DNA of 64,000 bases from Toxonevra muliebris (Eukaryota; Arthropoda; Insecta; Diptera; Pallopteridae), in contig OY829329.1 of NCBI GenBank assembly GCA_963691655.1, forward strand, positions 22,061,883 to 22,125,882. The letters run 5' to 3'. The notes beneath the pieces are model-generated. The model searched no databases and was not told the DNA's origin. It worked only from the letters and a program-made list of their open reading frames with translations. Made by a program: the position numbers and the translations under genes. This document shows positions 12,608-22,744 of this stretch, piece after piece. The stretch's first letter is position 1; every line of letters starts with the position of its first letter.

Positions 12608-12649
12608 AAGTAGTAGTTGGAAGGAGCCAACTATTACCAACTACTACTT
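12608..12649. other. Perfect 13-bp stem with 16-nt loop
   Basis: AAGTAGTAGTTGG at 12608-12620 is exactly complementary to CCAACTACTACTT at 12637-12649. The sequence could fold into a stable hairpin in either strand. No terminator or microRNA context is visible. It may be the centre of a foldback element. Confidence 0.6.
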
Positions 12650-13429
12650 GTGAATACAGCGGGCGGGGTAAAACGTACCATTTGAAATTTTTTAAAGAGT
12701 TTTTAATACAATATGCAACATGGGGCTGAGTATTGTCATGTTGAAAAATTACTTTCTTATGCCCTTGGATTTATTCTTGTCATTTATCCTTCAATGGTCG
12801 ATTCAATTTGATCAGCTGTTATTGGTATCGTTCAGCAGTAATCCGTCTTACCAAGCAGTTCATAGTAGAATTTATGTATTTGAAAATTTTTCGGGGGAGG
12901 GGTGGGAGGAGTGGGAAATAGCCTCATTCAGCCCCTTGCAACTACCACTGGCCTAACCAATTGTGAAGCAGAGTGACCAGGTTATATTAAAAAAACAAAA
13001 ATAGCTCGAATAACTATAAATTGTTAACTTGGCCACACTAATGTGGAGAGTGAGTGAATATAACTGAGAGCGCCCAAGCTACTGCCAGAACGCCGAAGAA
13101 ATGTGAGCATTGACAGCAGGAATGCCAACTTATAAGGAATTCCTTGAATTGTTGGGAATCGACTTCAATTTTAGTTAGTTGTGGGGAATTGGGGAGTGAG
13201 ATCGTTTAGTGGGCGACTGAAAATTTTAATTTTTTGTCAGTTGGTTGATATGAAAAGTATATATTTTTTGTGTAAAACCTTTTATTAATTTTTTTATTTT
13301 TATTATTCTTTAATTTTTGTTAAAAGTATTTGCTTACATTACATACATGCATAAAAGTTGTAATCGTAAACAAAAATATTATTTACTTTTTGTGTTAATT
13401 ATTAATTTGATCTAAAAATATACAATCAT
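12650..13429. other. AT-rich spacer, no gene seen
   Basis: No domain-bearing open frame, RNA gene or transposon end was recognised. Confidence 0.4.
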
Positions 13430-13662
13430 AATAATAATGGCGGGAAGTATTTTTTTTTTGTTTTTTTCTTTTTTTGACTGAAATTCAATCAAAATAATAA
13501 ATTTTCCAGTTTTTCATAAATTTTTCACTTTGACTATCACTAACGTCTGTAATATACATCATAACTCATAACTGATGCACTTTTTTTTTAAAGGTTGGGG
13601 AATTCCATAAACGATATGGATTTAATAAAGGCTGTCAAAAGTTACGCTTGGGAACTAGTGGG
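13430..13662 (-). mobile_element. Partial copy of the TTAA-type MITE found at 16.4 kb
   Basis: The interior here matches the reverse complement of 16975-17175: GGGAAGTATT..., CAATCAAAATAAT..., CATAACTCATAACTGAT and then TTGGGGAA.TCC, in the same order. It ends in CTAGTGGG followed by TTAA (13663-13666), one mismatch from the CTAGAGGG+TTAA end of the longer copy. The other end was not found, so this copy is truncated or rearranged. It is noncoding. Confidence 0.6.
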
Positions 13663-14700
13663 TTAAAGAACCTCCCAAAATGTTTTTCTGGCTGCAGCAC
13701 TGGTTGCAATGACCTTGACTACACTTAAGTGCAATGTGATTTTATGTTTCATATGGTGAGCTTTTAGGCATAAGATAAAAAAAATACAGTGAGCTTTTAG
13801 GGATAGGATGAAATAATCTGTTACTTCTCTCCTATACAAAATTTCTTCATACCGCCGCTATAGATGCTTCTACATCAAAAAATTGTTCTGAACTCCTGAA
13901 CTCCTTTTTCCCATCAAGACTTTATCAAATAAAATTTCACATCCTTTCAGAAAATTTCTTAAATTTTCACTGATTTCACTCAACACAATAACAAAAATGC
14001 ACATAGCTGCGTAACTTCATAAATAATTATTATTGCGTACTTGTGTGCGATTTTAAATATTTATGAATAATTTATTAGAGTGAGCAATGAAATAAACATG
14101 CAAAGCGTGGTGGGGTGCGCCGCTAAAAACAAATAAAAATATCTACACTTCAATAAACATGAAAATCATCGACAAGACAACGAGAGTGGAAATGTTATTC
14201 AAAAAATTTATTTTCGTTTTTGTTACACATTTTTTTTTTTGTTTTTTTTTTTTTTTGCGCACAGGCAGCAAAAGTTTGCGATCATAAAGCAATCACAATT
14301 AATGACACTCCCCGACAGATACATCCCATTGTCAATAAAATATCTTTTACACACTATACTATGAGTAGAAGGAGAGACTCATGTGTTTGTATGTGTGTGT
14401 GTGTGTGTGTTTGTGTAGCGCGCCAAACTAGAATTCAAATCAAATTTCCCTAAGATGAGCAGGGAGAGAAATGAGCGGCGCTGCATTTCAGCATTGCATT
14501 GCAATGTTGCTAGTTGCAATTGCGAATGATGATGGCATCCGCCATCCACCAAGACATTACATCCGCAAAAAATTTATCGACAAACATTTGTGAACTGGCA
14601 GCCAGAGACAAACAGACACGACAGACAGATAAAGAGACAGACACACAGCCATGAGAAGTGTAGAAAGATACATCAACAACGGCAGCCAAACAGCCAGCCA
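13663..14700. other. Spacer with TG microsatellite, no gene seen
   Basis: AT-rich sequence with poly(T) near 14230-14256 and a TG run at 14392-14410. The frames that cross these tracts are not convincing genes. Confidence 0.45.
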
Positions 14701-15300
14701 GCCAGCCAGCAATGAGGCAAGTAAGTGAGAAGAAACGGCAACGGTGGCAATGGCAAGGCAGGCAAGCAGGCAGCAGGCAACAACAACAAACAAGAAATGA
14801 CGATCGCGCATCGTTTCCGTTTCAATTATTAAGTGTTGCAAACTATGCGCAAACTGGCGATAAAAATTCGCGCGCACACACACATTCAAATCTCAACAAT
14901 TGTAGGGGCGGCCATAATTTGTGGCTACAGCAGCAGAAGCATCAAAAAGAACAACAGCAACGACAACAACAACAATCAGCGACTGCCAGCCAGCCAACAG
15001 ATGCCAATGCGTTTTGTGCCAAGTGAAAATAATTGCGCGAAATTCTCTCTATCTCCACCTCAAGAATGCAATTGCTGCTGTGGCGGCAATGGCAGCAGCA
15101 ACTAGCAACAGCAATTGCTTGCAATATGTTTGTTTTATTTGATTTTGTGTTGGCGCGCTTTGATTGCAATTGAATGTGCAACAGTTGCACATCGTTGCCG
15201 TCGTCGTCATCGTCATCGGCGTCATTGTCGTCATTATTGTCGTTTCATTATTATTTGTTGTTGTTGTTGTGGTTGATGTTGATGAGTTTGCCATCACATT
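14700..15300. promoter_or_regulatory. CAG/CAA/GTT-rich, less AT-rich block; possible regulatory DNA
   Basis: Clusters of CAGCAG, CAACAA, GGCAAGGCAGGCAAGCAGG and, further on, GTTGTTGTTG and GTCGTCGTC give overlapping open frames on both strands (Q/N-rich or S/T-rich). No frame has a consistent domain. Such tracts are common in noncoding regulatory DNA of fly developmental loci. That reading is inference, and a repeat-rich exon cannot be excluded. Confidence 0.25.
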
Positions 15301-16437
15301 TGTTTAGTTTGATTACCATGAATTCTATGCTGTAACATTTTTCTGTGTGTTTTATGACTTTTTGTTTTTTTTTGTGTGCAATTGAACTGTCCGGCCAACA
15401 ATTCACGCCATCATGCCACACTGCATTGCGTTGTCTAATGGTAAACATAAAATTCGTGGAATTCATTGTGTGTCAACCTCATTCTGGCAGTTATTCGATG
15501 ATGTTTTTTCCCCAAGTAATGAAAATTGTTTCTGTTGTTTGCTTAAACTTTTTATGTTGCATCTACTTAGAAGTCGGAGAGTTTTGGTATGGAATTCTCA
15601 GGGTAGGAGGGGGTAGTCAAGTTAACAAATAAATATAGCAACTTGTAAGTGCAACTCGTATGCGCTAAGCAAAGTATTCATAGTGGGTTGTACCAGGAGC
15701 AGCTATTTTGCTGAAAATTTGAGAGAGGCATGCACACAAAAATGCTTAGTTGCTTAATGTGAACCTTTTGATTTTTGAGAGAAAAAGCTCAGTTACTCTC
15801 ATCATTTGATTTCTTCATTGTTATTTTTCTATATTATATTTTTTCTGCATCTTTACTAAAAAACGAAACGGCGGGCAGAAGGATAAGTGAGAGGGGAGAA
15901 GGGTAAGTAAAGGGGTAGAGGAAAAGTAAGGGTGGGAAGTGCTAGGTAAGGAGAAAGATGAGTGACAGCGGAAGGACAAGGAGAAGAGGAACAGAGAAAG
16001 AAAATTGATTTTTTGAGAATAAGGGGGTGAAGCGTAATTTGATGTTCTAGGACCCCCATACTTTTTGATAAGCAAACTTTTCCCACACCCACTGTAATAC
16101 TTTTATCATTCCTTGAGCTTGTAGGCAATACTGTTCTAAGTTGTACTTAAAAAAATTCCGAAATTTTAGGCTTGGAGCATAGATGGAGGATTCTTGTGTT
16201 CACAAAAAATGTGCTCCCTTTTTTACTAAACAACTTTTCTATAAACACCATACACGATAAGCCATAAATTAAGAATGTCCTGGTACAGTCTTAATAAAGC
16301 CAGTTTCATAATTTTATGTACCGTTATCTCGAAAACCTGACGTGATAGAGCAAAATGGTCTTCAGATTCGAGCTCAGCAACCCCAAATTACCCAAAAACT
16401 ATATGTCAAATCGCCAGCCAGTGTAATAATAATTTAA
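15301..16437. other. Spacer, no gene seen
   Basis: It contains a purine-rich stretch at about 15885-16020 (GGGAGAAGG, GGTAAGT repeats) that yields an S/P/L-rich frame on the minus strand. That frame is an artefact of composition. Confidence 0.45.
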
Positions 16438-17440
16438 CCCTCTAGTTTCTAAGCTTGCCTCTAGACGGGCTTCATCTGTTTTTTACGAACGAATCCCAGC
16501 GGACCCACTTACCCGCCCACCCGACCGAGGGGCACATCCGCAAAGCGAACGGATAGGTGACCGAAACAGAAACAGCCCGGACTGCCTGTGTAACGCAACT
16601 CGTGAATGGGTGAAGTAATATATCCCAATGGTTTTCAAACAGCTACAGATTAGAATCATCAGCTGTTTAATCATTAAAGGAATTTAAAATTGCTTGTTTT
16701 ATAGAAAATAAGGAATCAGTTATATCAAATAAGCCATGTTGGTTGTTGAAATCATTGCACATGCAACGTAATGGATCATTTTGGGCATAGTTAGATCGGC
16801 AAGTACTCAATTTAATCAAGATAGGATACCTTGAATAACGATTTGGGATATTTAAGTCAATTTTATTTAGTAGAAATTCAGAATGAATGTCACCATTCAG
16901 TAATTTAGCCATAAACATAACATTCAGCATAGTTCTTCTGCTGTCTCATGTCGGTAGGTCAATAAGTTTGAGTTTGTTGCTACATTTTATCTTATCGTTA
17001 AGGAGTTCCCCAAGCTTTTAAAAAATGTATCAGTTATGAGTTATGATACCAGATTACAGAAGTTAGCGGCAGTTAAAGCCAACAATTTGTGAAAAATAGG
17101 AAAATTAATTATTTTGATTGTATTTGGGATAAAAGTAAAAAAAATAAAAAAATAAATAAAATACTTCCCGTCTTACTATCCAGATAAAAAAAAATTAGCT
17201 ATGGATAGTTGGAAATTTGAATTTTTTTATATAAAATATTTAATTACTTAAAACAAATTGATAAAAAGTTCATTCAACAACAAATAATTTTAGGCATTCA
17301 ATCTTTCCCACTTCATAAAACCACGCGCATTTTTTTTTTTTTTTTTTTTTTGATTTTTAATTCAGTTTATGATTTTTACGCCAATATTAATCAATCCCGA
17401 TTTTTTTTTTTAATCAATCAAAAATTTGGAACCTAGAGGG
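16438..17440. mobile_element. Non-autonomous piggyBac-like element, about 1.0 kb
   Basis: The element is bounded by TTAA at 16434-16437 and 17441-17444. Its ends read CCCTCTAG inwards on both sides, and similarity continues imperfectly (CCCTCTAGTTTCTAAGC against CCCTCTAGGTTCCAAAT). TTAA duplication plus CCC-starting inverted repeats is the signature of the piggyBac superfamily. No transposase is present. The interior includes a GC-rich island (about 16480-16610), a 22-nt poly(T) at 17330-17351, and a block shared in inverted orientation with 13430-13662. Confidence 0.6.
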
Positions 17441-17535
17441 TTAATATAAATACTAAAATGGGGTCGGATATTTGAATCAATTCTGATTAACCGCCATGCT
17501 GGACGTGCCAATAGGATGCACGTTACAGTGCAACT

Positions 17536-18610
17536 AAGGCCGTAGCCAGAAATTTTTTTTCGGGGGGGTTTTCATTCGAAGAAAATATTCATAAATAATT
17601 TTTATCAAACTGATTTTGAAATACAATAAATTAAATCGATGATACATTTGATGGACCCTATCAGACTAAGGACAAAAGTAGATAAATATCTTAAAAGTTT
17701 ACGAAAAATTTTCCAATATTTTTTATTTAATCTTAACCTCAAATTCACAGAATGATCAAATTAAATTTTTTCAAATAAATATTATTCAATGTGCATTCAA
17801 ATGCATTTTTTTTATCGTGAAGGACATAATTTCGTTCACTCATTGACTTCCCACTACTGATGATGTACCCAACCTCAAAAAAATAGTAGAGGCTCATTTT
17901 TTTCAAAAGATCATCATTGGGAATTCGGACCATTATCAATGAAAAGGAACCCGGGTGAGGTTGGCTTATATTCCCTAAATTCGTGAAGTCACAGCTTTGA
18001 AAGAGATCTTTCTAGTCGAGGTGCTCTGTGCAATAATGGGTTAAAAATTAATTACATTTTAAGATTGTCTCCTGCATGGGTTTTGCTAATAAGATGGTTC
18101 CTAGTTTTTGCGAAAGAATTTTTCACGTTGAACACGAATCTGAGGTCAAAAACTTCCCATCACGTTACGTTTTAGGAAAAAAAATGGGGTCAAGCAAGTC
18201 TAATTTTACAAGGATCCGATAATTTTTTCTATTTTTTATTAATTTTTAAACTTTTCAAACTGATTCAGGACGAAACCTTAAACCAAAAACAGTTACTGAC
18301 CTAGAAAAACTAAGAATGGAGGAGTGCTCAGTATCACCTTCTCTTTTTGAATTCGTAGTCAAACCACATGTCGAAGAAAACAAATCGGATTTGATCGCTT
18401 AGTGTAACTAAGATTTCAAATTTATTTTTTATATTCGACTTTTTAGAAAAAAAAACCGATGGAAGTAAAAAATATCGTTAAATAGATTTTATTTCGACTT
18501 TTTTCCATCCATTGTCAATTAATCTCAAAAATTAGAATCAAGTTTCCACATTTCGGGGGGAGAGGGGTGGGGGTCAGAACCCCCAAACCTCCCCCCTAAA
18601 TACGGTCTTG
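17536..18610. mobile_element. Non-autonomous DNA transposon with 9-bp target duplication
   Basis: AGTGCAACT occurs at 17527-17535 and again at 18611-18619, flanking a segment whose ends are AAGGCCGTA and the inverse of AAGACCGTA (8 of 9 matching). Both ends continue into G-rich runs (CGGGGGGG on the left, GGGGGGAG reading in from the right). An 8- or 9-bp duplication fits hAT or Mutator-like elements. The superfamily is not settled. There is no transposase in about 1.07 kb. Confidence 0.65.
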
Positions 18611-18649
18611 AGTGCAACTGGCTATTAAATATACTCGGCCAGTTTATAG

Positions 18650-19565
18650 ATGTCTTATTTTTAAAAAGCTTGATAATGGACTGAATTTTAGTCTGATATT
18701 TGGTTCAACTTTTCCGTTTTTTGATCTGAATTCTGGTTTGATTGTATGTCAGAATTTTGTATTGAATTTAGGTCTGAATTTTCATCTTAATTTAATTTGT
18801 GTTTTAATCCGTTTTTGATACGAATTTTGGTCTGAATTTCGGTCCGAAACCGATCTGAATTTTGTTTTAAATTTTGGTCTAAATTCGGCTGGAATTGAAG
18901 TCCAGGTTTTCTTTGATTTCCTGTCTGAATTCGGTCTAAAGTTTTGTCTACTTTTCTCCTGTATTTCAGTTAAAATTTTTGATGAGATTATTTATCAGAT
19001 AATTCCACTGGTTTTTGGTCTGAATTTTGGTTTGCTCTCGTTAAGCGTTCTTTTCCCCTAAAATTTTGTCTAACTATTAGTCTGAGTTGTGGTGTAAATT
19101 TTGGTCAAAATTTTTTTTCTGAATTTTAGTTTAATTTTTGGTCTCAATTTCGAGCTGATTTTAGTTTGGAATCGCTCTAAATTTTGGGTTTTTAGTCTGA
19201 GTTCAGGTCTGAATCTTACCTTGTTTTGATCGATTTTTGTTGGACTTTGGTCCTATTCATGGTTTGAATATTTTTTTTTCTTAATCAAGGTTTTGACCTG
19301 AATTTAGTCTCATTTTGATCTAGGTTTTCGATCTGAATTTGGAACTTATCTTGGTTTGAACTTCGATCTAAAAAAGTGTTTGAATTTTAGTTAGAAATTT
19401 TGTCGAAATTTCCTCATAAATTTCCATCCGAGTTTAGTTTGAATTTTCGTCTCAGTTTTCCAGTATTACAGTTATCTTTTATTTTTAGGTCTGTATTTTT
19501 TGGTGTGAACATCGATACAATTTTTGCACTAGTTTTTGGTCTAGAACTGGGTTTTGGTCGATATT
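18650..19565 (+). repeat. GGTCTGAATTTT-family satellite array
   Basis: Dense degenerate repeats of GGTCTGAATTTT, GGTTTGAATTT and TCTAAATTTTGG on the plus strand, about 11-12 bp each. This is the same family and orientation as 7030-7385 and 24990-25570, and opposite to 33950-35690. It begins about 40 bp after the DNA element that ends at 18610. Confidence 0.85.
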
Positions 19566-20469
19566 AAGTCTTATATTTATCAAGCCTCTTCCCAAACCCA
19601 AATCCTAAAACCGCCACTGGGTGGATGTAAAGGGAAGTACAGAAAGCTATAGGTTAGAGAAAGATAGAGGGGTTTAGAGAGAGAGAGAGAGAGCGACAGA
19701 TAGAGAGAAAGGATAAGAGAGAAGCGAAATGTACGATAAGGGGAAGATAGGAAGAAGAGTCTAGAGAGAGGAAAAGATAGGGGTAGGAAGGAGGGAGAGA
19801 GGGGTGCACATATAAGCGAGATGTAGAGGCAAGGGTGTACAGAAAGAGGCATGCAAACATGGTGAAGTGTATAAAGAGTATGAAGAGAGGTGAGGAGGAG
19901 AGAGTGGAAGAGAAGGGTGTAGAGGGTAGAGCTATAAAATAATGCAGCCATTTAGAGCTGCTATCATTGAAGTTATTGCAAATGAATTCAATTTTCTGAC
20001 TGCAGTCTTCCATTCTATATGAGACTTATGAGTCTAAAAATGAAGTCACGAAGCCTTCTTGACGTCAGTGATTGTTCCATTCATTTGGAACAGTTAACTG
20101 TGACTTCACTATAAATATGTAAAAGTCACAATAATGCTATGACTTCATATTATAATTGAAGTCGCAATCATAACTTGAAATTTGATTGAAGTCTCGAAGT
20201 CAATTGAGACTTAAGTTTTACAAACTGCAGCCATTTATTGAAGGATACTCGAAAAAATAATAAATTTCTTTAATTAGTGGTGCACAAAAATCTAACTAAA
20301 AAAAAAACAATAGCACAGTTTCTGTTTCTACGTATTCCTCCGTTAAAATTTAACGACGATAATGCAGTGAATGTTAGTTTTTCGTGCACTACACTTTTTG
20401 ATATTGCATATTAGGTTTAGATAGATGTTTGTAAGAACAAAAATAACATTACGTTACAAACTGAAAAAG
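19566..20469. other. Spacer with GA tract, no gene seen
   Basis: A purine-rich stretch at 19660-19920 includes (GA)n at about 19676-19692. The minus-strand frames through it are serine/leucine-rich artefacts. GAAGTC/GACTTC words become frequent after about 20040, grading into the next repeat. Confidence 0.45.
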
Positions 20470-20715
20470 TATTGACTTCAATTGACTTCAAATGACTTCA
20501 AATGTCTTAGGTTAGGTTAGGTTGGAGTGGTTGTCGAGAGACACACTTAGACCTGAACGGCCCATTGTGATACCACAAATCAAATGTCTTCAATTGATTT
20601 TAATTTACTTCAACTAAATGACTTTAAATCAATTAATGAATTATTCAGAAACCGCTTCATATGAACTATTTTACAATTGAATGGTCAGTCATTGACTTCA
20701 AAATGATCTATGACT
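20470..20715. repeat. Short TTGACTTCAA-type satellite patch
   Basis: ATTGACTTCA, AATGACTTCA and related 10-mers resemble the 9.0-10.2 kb satellite. The patch is interrupted by an insertion at 20509-20579. Confidence 0.65.
20509..20579 (-). mobile_element. 5'-truncated SINE/LINE tail with 11-bp target duplication
   Basis: A 71-bp segment is flanked by perfect copies of TCAAATGTCTT at 20498-20508 and 20580-20590. Read on the minus strand it begins TTTGTGGTATCACAATGG and ends CCTAACCTAACCT. It matches the last 75 bp of the SINE at 27955-28263 (TGGTATCACAATGG, CTAAGTGTGTC, CCACTCCAACC). This is a classic truncated retroposition product. The TTAGG-like repeats at the edge are the element's tail and not telomeric DNA. 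Confidence 0.85.
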
Positions 20716-21239
20716 TCATGATTGTAATTCTTCACTCTTTTAAACAAAGACTTAAAACTTGAAATGACTGCATTTTCATAGAGCTCTGGTAAAGCGAACC
20801 GAAAGATTTAAGCAGAGAGATAATTTAGTGTAGTGGATCTAAGGTGAATTTCCCTCACTGTGCTACAAATCAATTGGCAACATCAAACTCTGCAATTTTT
20901 CCAATATTCTCATTAGACACACAAATATTTCTTTCAATAAAAGTTTGTTTAATTTAACAATTCTCTTTTACTTTTTATATATTTTTCGACATTTTTTAAC
21001 ACAAACCATAATTTTGTGGTAGTGATGTTCTTCTACGAATATATACATATTGACATATCAAGAATTTTTGTGTTTTTTTCTGCTGCTGCTTCATGTTTTT
21101 TTTATTTATTTATTTTTTTTTATTATTTTCAATTACAACATTATAAAGATCGACAAGCTGTCTCCGGCAATATTGCCCACATGCAAGCCAGAAATTATTA
21201 TTTATATGCGATGCGAATGAAATTCATGTTCGACACATG
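20716..21239. other. AT-rich spacer, no gene seen
   Basis: It contains poly(T) tracts near 21096-21121. The open frame from 21016 runs from these into the CAG tract downstream and shows no domain. Confidence 0.4.
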
Positions 21240-21545
21240 TCTCCAAGGATTAACACAAGTGACCACAAAATCATCATCATCAACAGTAGCAGCAGCAGGC
21301 AGCAGCAGCAGAAGCCAGGAGCAACAGCAGCAACTACCAGCAGTGACAGTGGCACCAATAAAACGGGACATTAGAGCAGTGGAGACTGAACAGCAACAAA
21401 ATCAAAAACACACACACACACACACATCAAGCAACAGCAGTTGAATGAGAAAGTACAGATTGTGGGTAGAGAGCGCAGTTGGAAGAGAGAGAGGGAGAGA
21501 GAGAGAGAGCGAGCAGTGAAGAGTGCAGTAGGTGTTCAGTCATTG
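21240..21545. repeat. CAG/GCA, CA and GA microsatellite cluster
   Basis: GCA/CAG units at about 21282-21345, a CA run at 21408-21426 and a GA-rich block at about 21487-21510 lie side by side. The cluster is followed by TTCAGTCATT near 21537, which loosely resembles a fly initiator. A GAGA-rich promoter is possible but unproven. No downstream coding sequence was found. Confidence 0.6.
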
Positions 21546-21839
21546 CGGCCAAACTAACAAAGTGAATTTTGTTGAATTCTGTTTAAAATTAAGTGAAAAA
21601 ATATAAATAAAATAAAATAAAATATAAAAATATTCCAAGACACAAACGTCATACAAAATGAAGAGTATAAAGCTAACAAGTGTGTGAGAGATAGAGGGAG
21701 AGAGAAGAGTGTGCAGTGAAGTGCGATGCGGCTGGTCACTCTCTATACGGCTAAGCAAAACGTAGTATGAGAAGAGGAAACGAGACTGAGAGATCCCTGG
21801 AACATGTCCAAGCTTAGTTGGTGTACAGTGTGTTGTGTT

Positions 21840-21874
<35 letters not shown>

Positions 21875-22744
21875 CTGAAAACTTATGTGTGAAGTGTGTG
21901 GCGAAACTGTCAAAAGTCACTATAAAACTTGTGACGTGTTTGTCTCGTGTGCAATAGTTCCCCCCTCCCCCTGCTCTACTTTCTTCCTTTTTCCTTCTTC
22001 GAGAAACAACCCAAAAAAACTTTTAAATTTATTTTAAACTTTTTTGTTTTTTCATATTCCTTTATGTTGGTTGTTGTTGTTTTTTTTGTTTGTTTTTATT
22101 CTTACAATAAGTAATTTTTTAATAATGCTAAAATATAAAATGAATGACATTTGAGTGAATGTATGTGAAGCATATGTGAGTGTGGGATGAAAATTAAAAA
22201 GAGAGTGAGAGAGAGAGAGAGTGTGAGTGAAAAGATTCCCAATGAAATGGAAGTGGAAATAGCATGGAAGTGTCGGTCGCTTAAGTGAAAAATGTCATTC
22301 TCACGTCATGAGAGAGTAAATCAACAATATTTGCTTTCATTGTATAAGCATTCATGACTTGCGAGAGTTATGCGTTTTATACTCAAAGTTTTAACCTTTT
22401 ACGTCTCTCTTTATAATTGTCATAGATCGCTACAATTAAGTAGGAAGCTTTTAAACATTCAAAAATTTAAAGAATTTTATGAACTTCAACTTCTTTCTTG
22501 ATTTTGTATGAATAAATACATATTCTTTTTCAAGGTCATTTGTGATTGGTTAACTTGCAAGACGAATTTCCTCTCAACAGTTTTTAAGTTAGTTAACATA
22601 TAGATTGAAATTTCCCGTAATATCGCAACACCAAATATCGCACACTAGATCATCCGAGGTATGAACCAGAAAAAGTCATGTTTTGGGACGGTTCTTGTGA
22701 ACCTCATGACATACAGAGATCAATCGTTAGTGGAATTTTGAATG
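21546..22744. other. Spacer with GT and GA microsatellites, no gene seen
   Basis: A (GT)15 run lies at 21843-21872 and a short GA run near 22206-22222. The rest is AT-rich sequence without a credible open frame. Confidence 0.5.

Noticed and set aside
14557..14889. 110-codon leucine/valine-rich minus-strand frame with possible membrane segments
   Set aside because: It overlaps CAG/CAGACAGA repeats on the other strand. Hydrophobicity follows from repeat composition.
20505..20525. TTAGG-like repeats suggesting interstitial telomere sequence
   Set aside because: They are the inverse of the TAACC tail of a retroposed SINE/LINE end with its own target duplication, and similar tails occur at 51572 and 57197. 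Flies are not known to use TTAGG telomeres.
21016..21444. 142-codon open frame with Q/S-rich C-terminus
   Set aside because: It starts in T-rich sequence and is kept open by CAG, CA and CAA microsatellites. No domain or splice context is visible.
21480..21560. Fly core promoter (GAGA tract followed by TTCAGTCATT)
   Set aside because: No TATA or downstream element sits at the right spacing and no exon follows. It is kept only as a note in the microsatellite cluster entry.
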